A DNA stretch of 64,000 bases from NCBI GenBank assembly GCA_905181645.1, contig CAJIYN010000001.1, positions 599,334-663,333 on the forward strand, given 5' to 3'. The position numbers were made by a program, and so were the translations under genes. Source of the stretch: an uncultured SAR86 cluster bacterium. Its GTDB lineage: Bacteria; Pseudomonadota; Gammaproteobacteria; Magnimaribacterales; D2472. Below are positions 10,216-23,073 of the stretch, in pieces. The notes under the pieces were generated by a model. It was not told the origin of the DNA, searched no databases, and saw only the letters and a list, made by a program, of their open reading frames with translations. Positions within the stretch are counted from its first letter, which is position 1. The number at the start of each line of letters is the position of its first letter.

Positions 10216-11588
10216 ACCCTCTAAAGAAAATTAAACATATACATTTTGTTGGCATTGGAGGCATTGGGATGAGTGGCATAGCATATTTACTTTTAAGAAA
10301 AGGCTATAAAGTAAGTGGATCAGATATAAACAAATCAAAACCTCTTAGTGATCTAAGAAAAATAGGGGCAAAAGTTTCTTATACGCATAATGAAGGAAAT
10401 GTTGGCAAAGCAGACTTGCTGGTAATGTCTTCAGCAATAAAACCCTCTAATCCAGAATATAGAATTGCAAAAAGAAAAGGTATTACAATTATTCCAAGAG
10501 CGCAGATGTTAGGAAGTTTAATGCGAGGCTATGAAAGCATAGCTATAGCAGGAAGTCATGGAAAGACAACTACAACGAGCATGATTGCAAATATATTTAG
10601 TGAAGCTCTTTTGAGCCCAACATATATTGTGGGTGGAAAAGTTTTAGGTATGGAACTAATGCTAAGCTTGGAGCGAGTGCCTATTTAGTTGCTGAAGCAG
10701 ATGAAAGCGATGCTTCGTTTTTACATTTGCAGCCGTTAACGTCTATTGTCACCAATATTGATGCCGACCACATGTCCACCTACGAAGGCGATTTTAATCG
10801 TTTAAAGAAAACCTTTGTGGAATTTTTGCATAATTTACCCTTTTATGGACTTGCCATTGTTTGTGTTGATGACCCAGTAGTATGGGAAATATTACCTCAA
10901 GTGAGTCGACCATTGATGACCTATGGTTTTGATGACAATGCTGATATCAAGGCCGTTAAAAATAATTACCAAAGTTTTAATTTAGCTGACCATATTGAGA
11001 AAAAGAATTACCTATTTAGTTTGCCAATGCCTGGAAAACATAATTTGTACAATGCTGCGGCAGCTATTGCTGCAAGTATCGAAGAAGGCATTCCAATAAA
11101 ATCTATACAACAAGGCCTTAAGAATTTTAAAGGTGTCTCAAGAAGATTTGAAAAACACGAAATAAAGATTAATAAAAAGAAAATAATTTTAATAGATGAT
11201 TATGGGCATCATCCAGAAGAAATAAGATCAACAATTAATGCAATCCATCAAGCATTTCCTAAGAAAAAGATTTGTATGATTTGTTCCCCTTATAGCTTCA
11301 GGCGGAGCTGGTTCAGTTAATGATTTTATTGATGTTTTATCTATGCCAGATTCACTTTTATTATTTAATATTTATCCAGCAAGCGAGGTCCCTATAAAAG
11401 GGATATCCTCAAAAACGCTTCTAGAAAGTATTAAGCAAAAAGGAAAACTTAATGCGAGCCTTACCTCTGATAAATCAATATTAAATGATATTAAAAACTC
11501 ATCTGCTGATTTTGATATTCTGGTTACCCAAGGAGCTGGCAGTATTTCATCTATTTGTGAAGCAATACAGAAGAAATGGCAGAAATAA
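10212..11588 (+). CDS. murC: UDP-N-acetylmuramate:L-alanine ligase MurC, frameshifted and patched
   Basis: First amino-acid ligase of murein precursor synthesis. N-terminal HFVGIGGIGMSGIAYLLL, ATP loop IAGSHGKTTTTSMIAN, EADESDASFLHL, TNIDADHMSTYEGDF, KHNLYNAAAAIA, DDYGHHPEEIRSTI and C-terminal VTQGAGSISSICEAI. Frameshifts lie near 10655 and 11290. Bases about 10720-10970 (IVTNIDADHM... to ...DIKAVKNNYQ) use more C-rich codons than the rest and may come from a different strain or species, though still MurC. At 11283-11318 a HisF-like patch replaces the usual QPHRYSRT site. The ddl start overlaps its end. Confidence 0.9.
11283..11318 (+). other. Foreign patch: HisF-like motif inside murC
   Basis: Reads VPLIASGGAGSV, typical of the phosphate-binding strand of imidazole glycerol phosphate synthase HisF (PVIASGGAG). 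It replaces the MurC segment between KKKICMI and NDFIDVLSMPDS, where MurC proteins carry FQPHRYSRT. MurC sequence resumes directly after it. Confidence 0.7.
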
Positions 11589-12500
11589 AAAAAATTATAG
11601 TTCTTTATGGAGGAGCATCTTCAGAAAGAGAGGTCTCTCTTAATAGTGGAGAAGGAATATATAAAGCTCTCTTAGATTTAGGTTACTCAGTTAGCTTAAA
11701 AGACTTCAATGATGTTGATAAATTAGAAAACTTAAAAGAATATGACCTAGTTTTTATAGCCTTACATGGATTTGAAGGAGAATCAGGTATCTTACAAAAA
11801 AATTTAGATAACCTCGGTATTCTTTATACGGGTTCAAAATATCTATCCTGTAAAAATACATGGAATAAAACTAGATTTAAAGATATTTTAGAATCTGCAC
11901 TTATACCGACACCAAGAGGTTTTTCAGTAGAGAGAACATTCATTTTGACATGCAATCTCCTTTTGATATTTTTAATACAAAGCATGATTCAGATATTAAA
12001 AAATTATTCTTAAAACCATCAAGATATAATTGCATCACACTATGATTATCTTTTGGCATAACTGGTAGCCATATATGAATTCCTGCAAGAGGATTTTCCT
12101 CTAGAGCTTTTATTTTTGAAGAAGCGGTGTCCGTATGGAACTCTATCTGGTTATTTTTTCGAATAACAAATGCTTGCCAGTAATTGAAATCAAGACCACT
12201 AATAGTTTTTATGACTATGATGCAAAATATATTTCAGAGACTACTCAATTAATAGAGGTAGAGCTTGATCAATCAACTAAAAAAGAAATTAATAATTTAT
12301 CTTTACAAGCTTTTAATAAATTGGGCTGCTCAAATTGGGGGAGAGTAGATATTCTTGAGGATGCAATTGGAAATTTTTATGTTTTGGAAATTAATACTGT
12401 TCCTGGTATGACTTCTCATAGTTGTGTGCCCAGATCTGCTGAATTAGCTGGCATTTCTTATAAAGAGCTAGTTCAATTAATAATTAAAGATGTTCAGATT
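11576..12500 (+). CDS. ddl: D-alanine:D-alanine ligase Ddl, interrupted
   Basis: ATP-grasp enzyme making D-Ala-D-Ala for MurF. ATG 11576 overlaps the murC end. N-terminal half is clean: IIVLYGGASSEREVSLNSGEGIYKAL, FIALHGFEGESGILQKNLDNLGILYTGS. After SVERTF, MQSPFDIFNTK...LFLKPSRYN survives in another frame. Bases about 12025-12150 are foreign. From about 12175 it resumes: LPVIEIKTTNSFYDYDAKYISETTQLI, LGCSNWGRVDILEDAIGNFYVLEINTVPGMTSHSCVPRSAELAGISYKELV. The stop is not seen; the frame runs on into the ftsQ start, so the end is approximate. Confidence 0.88.
12020..12150 (-). other. Foreign patch: minus-strand PNPOx-like fragment inside ddl
   Basis: On the minus strand this reads EFHTDTASSKIKALEENPLAGIHIWLPVMPKDNHSVMQLYLDG. 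The HTD-x3-SKxxxLxxNP pattern resembles the flavin-binding region of pyridoxamine 5'-phosphate oxidase-type proteins. It lies antisense in the middle of ddl. Family assignment is by motif only. Confidence 0.55.
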
Positions 12501-13108
12501 TTAATCATATTTTTAGTAACTTTTTTAATAATTTTGACCTCCTGTAGTAAATCTAAAAATATTGAGATAATTGGTCATGAAAATAAAACTTTTCATATTG
12601 AATTAAAGAATTAATATTTGAATTAATCTTTTCAAATAGAAAAAGATATAAAAAATAAATTAATACTTCTGTAAGTCGAATTCTAAAATTAATTTTAGAA
12701 TCAAAAAAAATGAATAATTACCAGTATAATGAAAACCCACCTCTTAACGAGTTTGCAAAAAAACCAGAAGAAGTATCAATACTTTTAAATTTTGATAAAA
12801 CAAATAATCAGTTAATAAAAGTTTTTTGTCCGAGTAATCAGCTAAATGACGCAATGAATCTAATTGATTTTATTAATATTAAGAGATAACAGAATAAAAA
12901 AAAGGATACAAATTGTATCCTTTTTTTATGAGTATAACATTTGATTTTCTAAAAATAATACAGAAATAAAAGGTGTTCGATCTGCACATTTACGTGATGG
13001 TGTAGCTCTATAAAAGATACTCTAAATTACTTGTACGAAAGAAGATCAATACCTAGTATGATAGATCTAAGATACAAAGACGGAGTTGCATTGGATTATG
13101 GCAAATAA
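12496..13108 (+). CDS. ftsQ: Cell division protein FtsQ, badly disrupted
   Basis: Expected between ddl and ftsA. The clearest part is the C-terminus KDTLNYLYERRSIPSMIDLRYKDGVALDYGK, ending TAA 13106-13108 and overlapping ftsA; it matches the DLRYxxGVA end of FtsQ. At the front a membrane segment (ILIIFLVTFLIIL) is followed by KNIEIIGHEN, which fits the start of a POTRA domain. Between about 12620 and 12990 I cannot recover FtsQ; instead there is a small ORF and a terminator, suggesting replacement. The TSCSK after the membrane segment resembles a lipobox, so part of the front may also be foreign. Confidence 0.5.
12710..12889 (+). CDS. Small ORF (59 aa) of unknown origin inside the ftsQ position
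   Basis: MNNYQYNENPPLNEFAKKPEEVSILLNFDKTNNQLIKVFCPSNQLNDAMNLIDFINIKR, too short for the ORF track. The open frame extends upstream to 12659 without a start codon (VSRILKLILESKK before the Met). A strong terminator follows at once. No recognised family. It may be the 3' end of a foreign gene patched into ftsQ; no evidence that it is expressed here. Confidence 0.3.
   Translation: MNNYQYNENPPLNEFAKKPEEVSILLNFDKTNNQLIKVFCPSNQLNDAMNLIDFINIKR
12896..12927 (+). terminator. Rho-independent terminator, bidirectional, inside the ftsQ position
   Basis: Perfect inverted repeat GGATACAA-a-TTGTATCC flanked by an A-run on the left and seven Ts on the right. It follows the small ORF by 6 bases. A terminator between ddl and ftsA would cut the division operon, which argues that this segment is foreign. 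Confidence 0.75.
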
Positions 13109-14324
13109 CACAAAAAATTCTAATATGATTGTTGGACTGGATATTGGTACATCCAAGGTCGTTTGTATTGTAGGAAAATACAATGAATCAAATAAATTAG
13201 AAATCATTGCACTGGGCTCTTACCCTTCTAGCGGTTTAAAAAAAGGAGTTGTTGTTAATATAGATGTAACAACTGATGCAATTCAAAAAGCAGTGGAACA
13301 AGCTCAATCCATGATCGAAGAGAAAATTAAATCAGTATTTGTCGGAATCGCTGGAAATCATATTAGAAGCTTTAATTCTCAAGGTATAGAGGCGATAAAG
13401 GATAAAGAAGTGTCATCTTCTGATATAGAAAGAGTTATTGAATCAGCTCAGGCCATTGCTATACCTTCAGATCAAAAAGTATTACATGTAATACCTCAAG
13501 AGTTTGTAATAGATGATCAGGATTGCATAAAGGATCCCCTAGGAATGTCTGGAGTAAGATTGGAAGCAAGGGTTCATTTGGTAACATGTTCGAACAATGC
13601 AGTTATGAATATTGAAAAATGTGTAAAAAATTGTGGTCTTAAAGTTGAGGGTTATGTTCTTGAACAACTAGCAAGCTCTCATTCAATATTATCTGATGAT
13701 GAAAAGGACTTAGGGGTATGTTTAGTAGATATTGGAGGAGGAACCACTGACATAGCAATTTTTCAAGCTGGCTCAATTGGTTTTACAGGAAATATTCCAA
13801 TTGCTGGAGATATGGTAACTAATGATATCGCTGTTGCATTAAGAACTCCTACTCCTGAAGCGGAGGATATAAAACAAAGACAAGGATGCGCAGTTCCAGA
13901 ATTTACCAATGATGATGAAGTTATAGAAGTTAGAGGGGTAGGCGGAAGACCTCCCACGGAGCTCGCAAGAAGAACTTTAGCAGGCTTTATAGAGCCAAGA
14001 TATATTGAGCTATGTCAGCTAGTTAAAGCAGAGATAAGCAGAAATGGTTTCGAAGATAAAATTCCTGCTGGAATTGTCCTTACTGGCGGAACATCAAAAA
14101 TGGAAGGTGTTGTTGAGCTTGCAGAATCAATTTTTCAAACAAGCGTAAGACTTGGTGTGCCTTCTAAATTTCAAGGAATGGAAAATATTCTTCAAAACCC
14201 TATATATGCAACCTCAATTGGCCTAGTTTCTCACGGGCATCTTCAAAAGAAAGAGAATTATATTCTAGAAAATAACCAAAGCCTTATTTCTAAGTTTTTA
14301 AATTGGGCTAAAGGTGAGTATTGA
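13098..14324 (+). CDS. ftsA: Cell division protein FtsA
   Basis: Actin-like ATPase tethering FtsZ to the membrane. Start chosen at ATG 13098 (MANNTKNSNMIVGLDIGTSK) rather than the in-frame TTG at 13086, because ATG gives the usual short N-terminus. Phosphate loops GLDIGTSKVVCIVG and LVDIGGGTTDIAIF, IPIAGDMVTNDIA and VLTGGTSKMEG are present. The C-terminus LISKFLNWAKGEY is the amphipathic membrane-targeting helix. 408 residues, uninterrupted, despite lying in a damaged region. ftsZ does not follow; rpsF comes next after 79 bases. Confidence 0.96.
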   Translation: MANNTKNSNMIVGLDIGTSKVVCIVGKYNESNKLEIIALGSYPSSGLKKGVVVNIDVTTDAIQKAVEQAQSMIEEKIKSVFVGIAGNHIRSFNSQGIEAIKDKEVSSSDIERVIESAQAIAIPSDQKVLHVIPQEFVIDDQDCIKDPLGMSGVRLEARVHLVTCSNNAVMNIEKCVKNCGLKVEGYVLEQLASSHSILSDDEKDLGVCLVDIGGGTTDIAIFQAGSIGFTGNIPIAGDMVTNDIAVALRTPTPEAEDIKQRQGCAVPEFTNDDEVIEVRGVGGRPPTELARRTLAGFIEPRYIELCQLVKAEISRNGFEDKIPAGIVLTGGTSKMEGVVELAESIFQTSVRLGVPSKFQGMENILQNPIYATSIGLVSHGHLQKKENYILENNQSLISKFLNWAKGEY

Positions 14325-14345
14325 TTGTAAAAAACAATTACATTA

Positions 14346-14403
14346 GAATGCACCCTCCTTGGTTTTCTTAAGTAAAAGGAAATCTTTAACCAAAAGGTAA
14401 AAT
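14346..14403 (+). promoter_or_regulatory. Possible structured rpsF leader
   Basis: The 79-base gap before rpsF contains CTCCTTGGTT...TTAACCAAAAGG, where TTGGTT can pair with AACCAA around a 23-25 base loop. In other bacteria rpsF leaders bind the S6:S18 complex for autoregulation. Pairing is short and I see no clear diagnostic bulge, so this is a suggestion only. Confidence 0.25.
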
Positions 14404-14846
14404 ATGAACAATTACGAAACAATATTAATAATTAATCCCAACCTTTCTTCTAAGGTAGGCGATTTTCAGAAGAAATTCGAAAAGCTACTTTCAGACAATT
14501 CATTTGAAGTTAAGAAAGTTGAAGATATTGGAAGAAGGCAATTAGCTTATTCTATTAACAACCACCATAAAGGCCATTACTTGTTATATCGCATGCAAGG
14601 TGATCCTCAGAATATTGCTGAAATAGAAACAAAAATTAAATATGATGAAGCTATCATCAGACATCTTATATTAGCCGTAAAAGATTTATCGGGAGAGGAT
14701 TCTGTTTTACTTACAGAAGCTCTAGAAAATAAGAATAAAAGAACAGAAATAGCTGATGAGGCACCAAAAAAAGAAGTAAAAAAAGAGCTCCTAAAAAAGA
14801 AGAAGCTAAAAAAGAAGAAACTGAAAAGAGGAGGTCTCTTAAATGA
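14404..14846 (+). CDS. rpsF: 30S ribosomal protein S6 (frameshift in lysine-rich tail)
   Basis: [58 protein letters not shown] and [14 protein letters not shown] are S6. The tail APKKEVKK then needs a one-base shift near 14785 in an A-rich run to give [20 protein letters not shown], stopping at TGA 14844-14846, which overlaps the rpsR ATG. The ORF-track tail ending SITK is the wrong frame. AAGG lies a few bases upstream of ATG 14404. Confidence 0.95.
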
Positions 14847-15037
14847 AGAAGTTTCAATTACCAAATAATTTTGATTATAAAAATACAGATGTTTTAAGAC
14901 AGTTTATTACTGAAACAGGAAAAATTGTACCAGCTCGAGTTACTGGTATATCCGCTTCAAATCAAAGAAAAGTTACTAAATCCATTAAGATTGCAAGGTT
15001 TTTAGCCTTACTTCCTTACACTGACATGCATAAATAA
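14843..15037 (+). CDS. rpsR: 30S ribosomal protein S18
   Basis: 64 residues, short like other S18 proteins. Contains [49 protein letters not shown], the RNA-binding core that pairs with S6 on the platform of the 30S subunit. The start overlaps the restored rpsF stop; rplI starts two bases after its stop. Intact. Confidence 0.97.
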   Translation: MKKFQLPNNFDYKNTDVLRQFITETGKIVPARVTGISASNQRKVTKSIKIARFLALLPYTDMHK

Positions 15038-15039
15038 AA

Positions 15040-15486
15040 ATGAAAATTATACTATTAGATAGAATACAAAGATTGGGTGAAATTGGAGACATAGTTGATG
15101 TTAAGTCTGGTTATGCACGAAATTTTCTTATCCCTCAAAAAAAGGCTGCATTTGCAAGTGATAAAAATATAGCAGAAGTTGAATCTAGGAAAGGTGAATT
15201 AGCCGCAGCATCAGCAGATGCTCTAGCTCAAGCTCAAGGAAGAGCTGAGGCTATGGAAGGGGCTTCATGTGAAATTAAGGTTCCTATAACTGAAGAAGGT
15301 TCTTTATATGGCTCAGTTGGCACTAGAGAAATTGCAGATGCTTTTGTTGCAACAGAAATAAATATTGATAAAAGTGAAGTTCAATTACCTGATGGCCCTA
15401 TTAAAGAACAAGGCGATCATAATGTATTTATAGCACTTCATCCTGAAGTTTCTGTTGAAGTTTTAGTTAAAGTATTGCCTGAGTAG
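15040..15486 (+). CDS. rplI: 50S ribosomal protein L9
   Basis: 148 residues, full length. N-terminal domain MKIILLDRIQRLGEIGDIVDVKSGYARNFLIPQKKA, a connecting helix rich in Ala and Glu (SRKGELAAASADALAQAQGRAEAME), and the C-terminal domain GSLYGSVGTREIADAF...EVLVKVLPE. Intact and in the standard rpsF-rpsR-rplI-dnaB order. Confidence 0.97.
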   Translation: MKIILLDRIQRLGEIGDIVDVKSGYARNFLIPQKKAAFASDKNIAEVESRKGELAAASADALAQAQGRAEAMEGASCEIKVPITEEGSLYGSVGTREIADAFVATEINIDKSEVQLPDGPIKEQGDHNVFIALHPEVSVEVLVKVLPE

Positions 15487-15523
15487 TTGTGTATTTTAAA
15501 ATATGATGTAAAAATCATGTTGC

Positions 15524-16897
15524 ATGTCTGAATTAATACTAAACATAAACGAACAAGTCAGAGAGGCAGAAAGAGCTGTCTTGGGCGGCTTAATGCTAGA
15601 AACAGAAAGGTTTGATACCGTCACTCCCATTATTAATCACGAAGACTTTCAAGGAAAAGATCACCAGCTTATCTATGAATCAATGTTTGAATTGATTGAA
15701 GAAAATAAACCTCTTGATCCAATAACCGTTTCAGAAAAACTAGATAACAAAAATTTACTTAACAAAATTGGCGGAAAGAACTATCTTATTGAATTAGCAA
15801 CTAGTACGCCTACAGCAGCAAATATTGAGGCGTATGCAGAAATAGTTAGACAAAGATCAATTACTCGACAGTTAATGAAAACTAACTCTGAGATAGCCGA
15901 ACTAATAAATAATCCTCAAGGTCAAGATGGAGCTAGCTTACTAAATGAAGCTGAAAGAAAGATTTTTGCTCTTAATGAACAAGCAAGTTTATCTGATAGT
16001 GCAATGCAATCAATGCAGGAATTGATTCCAGCAACAATGGATAGATTACACAAGCTATCTAAAATGGGTAAAGGCAATATTATTGGAAACTCTACCGGCT
16101 TTAAGGATTTAGATACAAAGCTTCAAGGTGTTCAGAACGGGGATTTAATAGTAGTAGCTGGAAGACCTAGTATGGGCAAGACAGCATTTGCTATGAATCT
16201 AGCTGAAAATATTCTTTTAAACGATGATAATGATGGAGCTATTTTAATATTTAGTTTAGAAATGCCTGGCGAATCTTTAACCACAAGGCTCCTCGCGAGT
16301 AATGCTAAAATTGATCAACAAAAAGTTAGATCGGCATCAATGAATCAAAATGATTTAAAAAGATTTATGGAATCTTCTTCCAAGTTAAAAGATCTCCCTC
16401 TTTATATTGATGATAGTTCTATGCTATCTCCAATGGAATTAAGGGCTAGAGCCAGAAGAATACATAGGCAGGAACCAAATGGCTTATCTCTTATAGTGGT
16501 GGATTATCTTCAGCTAATGGAGCTGCCATCCTCTACTGAAAGTAGAGTGAATCAAATTTCAGAAATATCAAGATCTTTAAAAATGCTGGCAAAAGATCTT
16601 AATGTTCCTGTAATAGCACTATCTCAGCTTAATAGGGGTGTTGATTCTAGACCAAATAGAAGACCTATTATGTCTGACCTAAGAGATTCAGGTGCTATTG
16701 AGCAGGATGCTGATGTAATTTTATTTCTTTATAGGGATGAGGTTTATAACGAAGATTCTGACCAGGGAAACAAAGCTGAAGTTATTATTGGTAAGCAAAG
16801 GAATGGACCTATTGGAACTTGCTATCTAACTTTCTTGAAGGAATATACACGATTCGAAAACTTTTCAAATGATGGATTTTACGATTCATTTGAATGA
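15524..16897 (+). CDS. dnaB: Replicative DNA helicase DnaB
   Basis: Hexameric 5'-3' helicase at the replication fork. 457 residues, intact. N-terminal domain AERAVLGGLMLETERFD...HQLIYESMFELIEENKPLDPITV; RecA-like domain with Walker A GRPSMGKTAFAMNLA, Walker B VVDYLQLM, and RDSGAIEQDADVILFLYRDEVYN near the end. No intein. The TGA overlaps the alr ATG at 16894. Confidence 0.97.
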   Translation: MSELILNINEQVREAERAVLGGLMLETERFDTVTPIINHEDFQGKDHQLIYESMFELIEENKPLDPITVSEKLDNKNLLNKIGGKNYLIELATSTPTAANIEAYAEIVRQRSITRQLMKTNSEIAELINNPQGQDGASLLNEAERKIFALNEQASLSDSAMQSMQELIPATMDRLHKLSKMGKGNIIGNSTGFKDLDTKLQGVQNGDLIVVAGRPSMGKTAFAMNLAENILLNDDNDGAILIFSLEMPGESLTTRLLASNAKIDQQKVRSASMNQNDLKRFMESSSKLKDLPLYIDDSSMLSPMELRARARRIHRQEPNGLSLIVVDYLQLMELPSSTESRVNQISEISRSLKMLAKDLNVPVIALSQLNRGVDSRPNRRPIMSDLRDSGAIEQDADVILFLYRDEVYNEDSDQGNKAEVIIGKQRNGPIGTCYLTFLKEYTRFENFSNDGFYDSFE

Positions 16898-17920
16898 AGG
16901 AACCATCTGCAGAACTCACAATTGATATAAATATTATTCGAAATAATATTGTCTATTTAAAATCATTTCTTAATCCAAGTACTAAATTTATGGCTGTATT
17001 AAAAGCTAATGCTTATGGTCATGGTCTTAATAAAATTGCTAAAAATATTGATGATATTGTTGAAGCGCATTCGAATACATTTAGACTAGCTCAAGAAATA
17101 TATTTTTAATCAATAACAAACTTTAATGCAGGGGTTATATAACAAAGATGACTTAGATCTGGCTACTGAAAATAATTTTGATACAGTTGTTCACAATCAA
17201 GATCAATTATTTATTTTAGATAATGTAAATATTCATGCATGGATAAAAGTTAATACTGGAATGAACCGACTTGGTTTCTCACCTGAAGATTTTTTAACCC
17301 TTTATAAAAGTAGACTAACTCAAAAAGAATTTACACTGATGTCACATCTGGCTTGTTCAGACAATCCTGCAGATGATTTGAATACCAAGCAATTTAATTC
17401 ATTTAATGATATTTCAAAATCTTTAAAAGAAACTACACCAAAAAGCATTGGTAATACTGGATGTATCTTAAATTTTCCACAAAAAACCTTTGATTGGGTT
17501 CGATCAGGCATAGGTTTGTATGGAGGATTCGTTGGAAATGATACTTTAGAGCCTGCAATGACATTTAAATCTCAGATTATTGAGATAAAAAAGATAAAAA
17601 AAGGCGATAGAGTTGGCTCCTGACGTAGTTTCACCGCATTATCATCTATCCCAGATTAAGGGCAGATTAATTAGCCAAGATCACTTGATAATACGAAAGT
17701 ATCTATAAATAATTTTTCAGCAAATATTTTTGGTCAGGTAAGCATGGATTTACTCTCTATAGACATTACAAATATTCCAAACTCCAAGATTGGTGATTGG
17801 TGTATTTTTTGGGATAAAAATAATTCTATTAAAAACTTAGCAATGAGAAATAATTTGATTTCATATGAACTTATGACTAGGATAAGTCCAAGAGTAAAAG
17901 TTATTTATAAAAATTCATGA
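16894..17920 (+). CDS. alr: Alanine racemase Alr, frameshifted and partly patched
   Basis: PLP enzyme supplying D-alanine to Ddl. Start MKEPSAELTIDINIIRNNIVYLKSFL, PLP lysine motif FMAVLKANAYGHGLNKIA, then a break near 17070-17125. MQGLYNKDDLDLATENNFDTVVHN, AWIKVNTGMNRLGF, SHLACSDNPADDLNTKQF and VRSGIGLYGGF follow in one frame. At about 17615-17690 the sequence ELAPDVVSPHYHLSQIKGRLISQDH does not look like Alr, and the RVGYG motif expected there is lost. The true C-terminus resumes: FGQVSMDLLSIDITNIPNSKIGDWCIFWD...YELMTRISPRVKVIYKNS. The stop overlaps the next gene. Confidence 0.9.
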
Positions 17921-18989
17921 AAATTAATTACATACAAGAAAATTTAGATTACCTATGAGGAAGATCTTCCTGAGTACATGACTGAAAAGCATGCTGAAGA
18001 CATAGCTGAGGTATTTCATACACCACTCCAGGGAACCTATAACTGGGATTATAGAATCCAAGATAATAGGATTAAAAGATTATATGAATTAGGTAAAGAA
18101 TTAAATTGGAATGTCGAGATGGATATTGACTGGAATAGACCGTATGAAGAGCTTAAGGAACCTTTTCCAATTTTTTGGGATAACTATCCTCCTTATCAAA
18201 AAATGTCAGATGAAAAGAAAGTTGAATTTTTAAACGGACCAAAAGTAGTATGAGCCAATTTTTACACGGAGAACAAGGTGCTGTTTTAGTTGCCTCGCAG
18301 CTAACGAGTTGCGCCCCTACTTTTAATGCAAAACTATATGCTGCATCACAAACTTTTGATGAGGCTAGACATGTCGAAGCATTTAATAAATATATTCAAA
18401 CTAGAACAAAGTTAATGTATCCAGTTGGCAATGAGCTTAAATCAATTCTTGACAAAATTCTTACAGATGAAAGATGGGATCTTAAATTTATTGGTATGCA
18501 AATTATTATTGAAGGTTTAGCATTAGCAGCATTTCAATCCTCTCGAGACTTAACTCCGGATCCAGTGTTAAAAGATATGCTTGGATTAATAATAAGAGAC
18601 GAAGCAAGACATGTCACTTTTGGAATTAATTATTTAGAAGAATTTGTTGAAACTTTAACCGAAGAAGAAAAAGAGGAAAGAGCTCAATTTGCTTATGAGG
18701 CATGCTGGTTGAGTCGAGAAAGACTCTGTATCAAATGATGTTTTTGATCATTTTGGATGGGATAAAGAAGAATCACGAATATTTCAACAATCTTCAGATA
18801 TTACTAAAATGTTTCAAAAATTACTCTTCCAAAGAATTGTACCTAATCTATCTAGAATTGGTCTTTTAACTGATAATGTTAGACCTAAATTTGAGGCACT
18901 TGGATTGCTTGAGTATGAGCATGCACCAGATGACTTTCGATGTAGATTGGGCTGATTTATCTAGACCTTTATTTGAAGATTCTGCTTAA
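17917..18989 (+). CDS. Ferritin-like (diiron-type) protein of unknown function, frameshifted
   Basis: Probable start ATG 17917 overlapping the alr stop (MKINYIQENLDY). Frameshifts near 17955, 18240, 18725 and 18940 join MTEKHAEDIAEVFHTPLQGTYNWDYRI, MSQFLHGEQGAVLVASQLTSCAPTFNAKLYAASQTFDEARHVEAF, IRDEARHVTFGINYLEEFVETL, SNDVFDHFGWDKEESRIFQQSSD and VDWADLSRPLFEDSA. About 355 residues. GEQGA plus two DEARH motifs are iron-ligand patterns of ferritin-like / ribonucleotide-reductase-R2-like proteins, so a carboxylate-bridged diiron oxidase or N-oxygenase is plausible. Substrate unknown. Confidence 0.75.
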
Positions 18990-19051
18990 TTATATTTATC
19001 AATCAGTAATTATCTGATATTCTGTTATCCCATCATAAACAAGTAAATTGA

Positions 19052-20665
<1,614 letters not shown>

Positions 20666-20669
<4 letters not shown>

Positions 20670-21505
20670 AAGATATTAAGTTAAGAAATTTTACAATTGC
20701 TAACAACAAACCTTTTACTCTAATGGGTGGAGTTAATGTTCTGGAATCTGAAGAGATGGTTATGCAAGTTGCAGAAAAATTTAAAACCATTTCAGATAAA
20801 CACAATATTAATTGGATTTTTAAAGGTTCATTTGATAAAGCAAATAGGAGCTCTATAGATTCTTTTAGAGGCCCTGGGATGGATGAAGGTCTAAAATTGC
20901 TTGAAAAAGTATCATCTAATTTTGATTGTCCTGTCATTACGGATATTCATGAGCCCAATCAAGCTATGCCTGTAAGTGAAATTTGTGAGATTATTCAAGT
21001 TCCTGCTTTCTTAGCAAGACAGACTGATCTCGTTATAGCGGCAGCAAAAACTAAATCCATTGTTCAGTTTAAGAAGCCTCAATTTTTAGCTGCACCAGAG
21101 ATGAAAAATATAATAAAAAAATGCTCTGAAGCTGGTAATGATAATATTACTCTTTGTGAAAGAGGTAATAGTTTTGGTTATAACAATCTTATTGTTGATA
21201 CTTTAAATTTCCAGATTCTTAAAGATTTTAGTTATCCTGTAATTTTTGATGCAACTCATTCCCTTCAACTGCCTGGTGGTCTAGGTAATGCTGCTGGCGG
21301 AAGAAGAGAGTTCTTATTGCCTCTTGCAAAAGCTGGTTTAAGCCAAGGTATTGCTGGTTTATTTCTTGAAGCTCATCCTGACCCAGATAATGCTAAGTGT
21401 GACGGCCCATGCGCATTAAGACTTGACATGTTAGAGCCATTTTTAAATCAAATTAAAAATCTAGATAAATTTATAAAAAATCAAGAAGACTTAGATATTT
21501 CTTAA
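20666..21505 (+). CDS. kdsA: 3-deoxy-8-phosphooctulonate synthase KdsA
   Basis: Condenses arabinose-5-phosphate and PEP to Kdo-8-phosphate for LPS core, so a Gram-negative outer membrane is implied. 279 residues, intact. [120 protein letters not shown] and [14 protein letters not shown] cover the TIM-barrel active site. It overlaps the pyrG stop; eno follows after 5 bases. Confidence 0.97.
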
Positions 21506-21510
21506 AATCA

Positions 21511-22767
<1,257 letters not shown>

Positions 22768-22777
22768 AGTAAAGAAG

Positions 22778-23066
22778 ATGGAAGTGAACCCAGAAGATGT
22801 TCTTTTTATTTTTCTATCAATATTAATTTTAGTTCTTTTATATAATCTACTTATTAGCTCTAATGGTTATGAGGAAAGAGAAAATTTAATGGATGAAAAT
22901 ACCGAGCTATCTCTTAGAAACGGCACTTTAAGGGACAGTAATGAAGAATTAAGATTTGAAATCATCAATGCACAAGATAATAAGAGCTCTCCTTTTTTAA
23001 GAGTAAAATTTAAATCTTTCAATGCCAAATTTTAAATTTATAAAATTTAATGAAAAAGAAGTATAG
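22778..23066 (+). CDS. ftsB: Cell division protein FtsB (C-terminal frameshift)
   Basis: Bitopic partner of FtsL and FtsQ, normally between eno and ispD. Start ATG 22778 (MEVNPEDVLFIFLSILILVLLYNLLIS) gives one membrane segment, then a coiled-coil stretch ENLMDENTELSLRNGTLRDSNEELRFEIINAQ. After about 22975 the frame is uncertain; the other frame gives FKFIKFNEKEV with a stop at 23064-23066, which sits where the FtsB end should be. Assignment rests on position and topology. Confidence 0.75.
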
Positions 23067-23073
23067 AAGTAAG

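Noticed and set aside
14607-14864. Minus-strand ORF of 85 aa rich in Phe/Ser
   Set aside because: It is the mirror of the lysine-rich rpsF tail; composition and overlap with rpsF/rpsR show it is a shadow.
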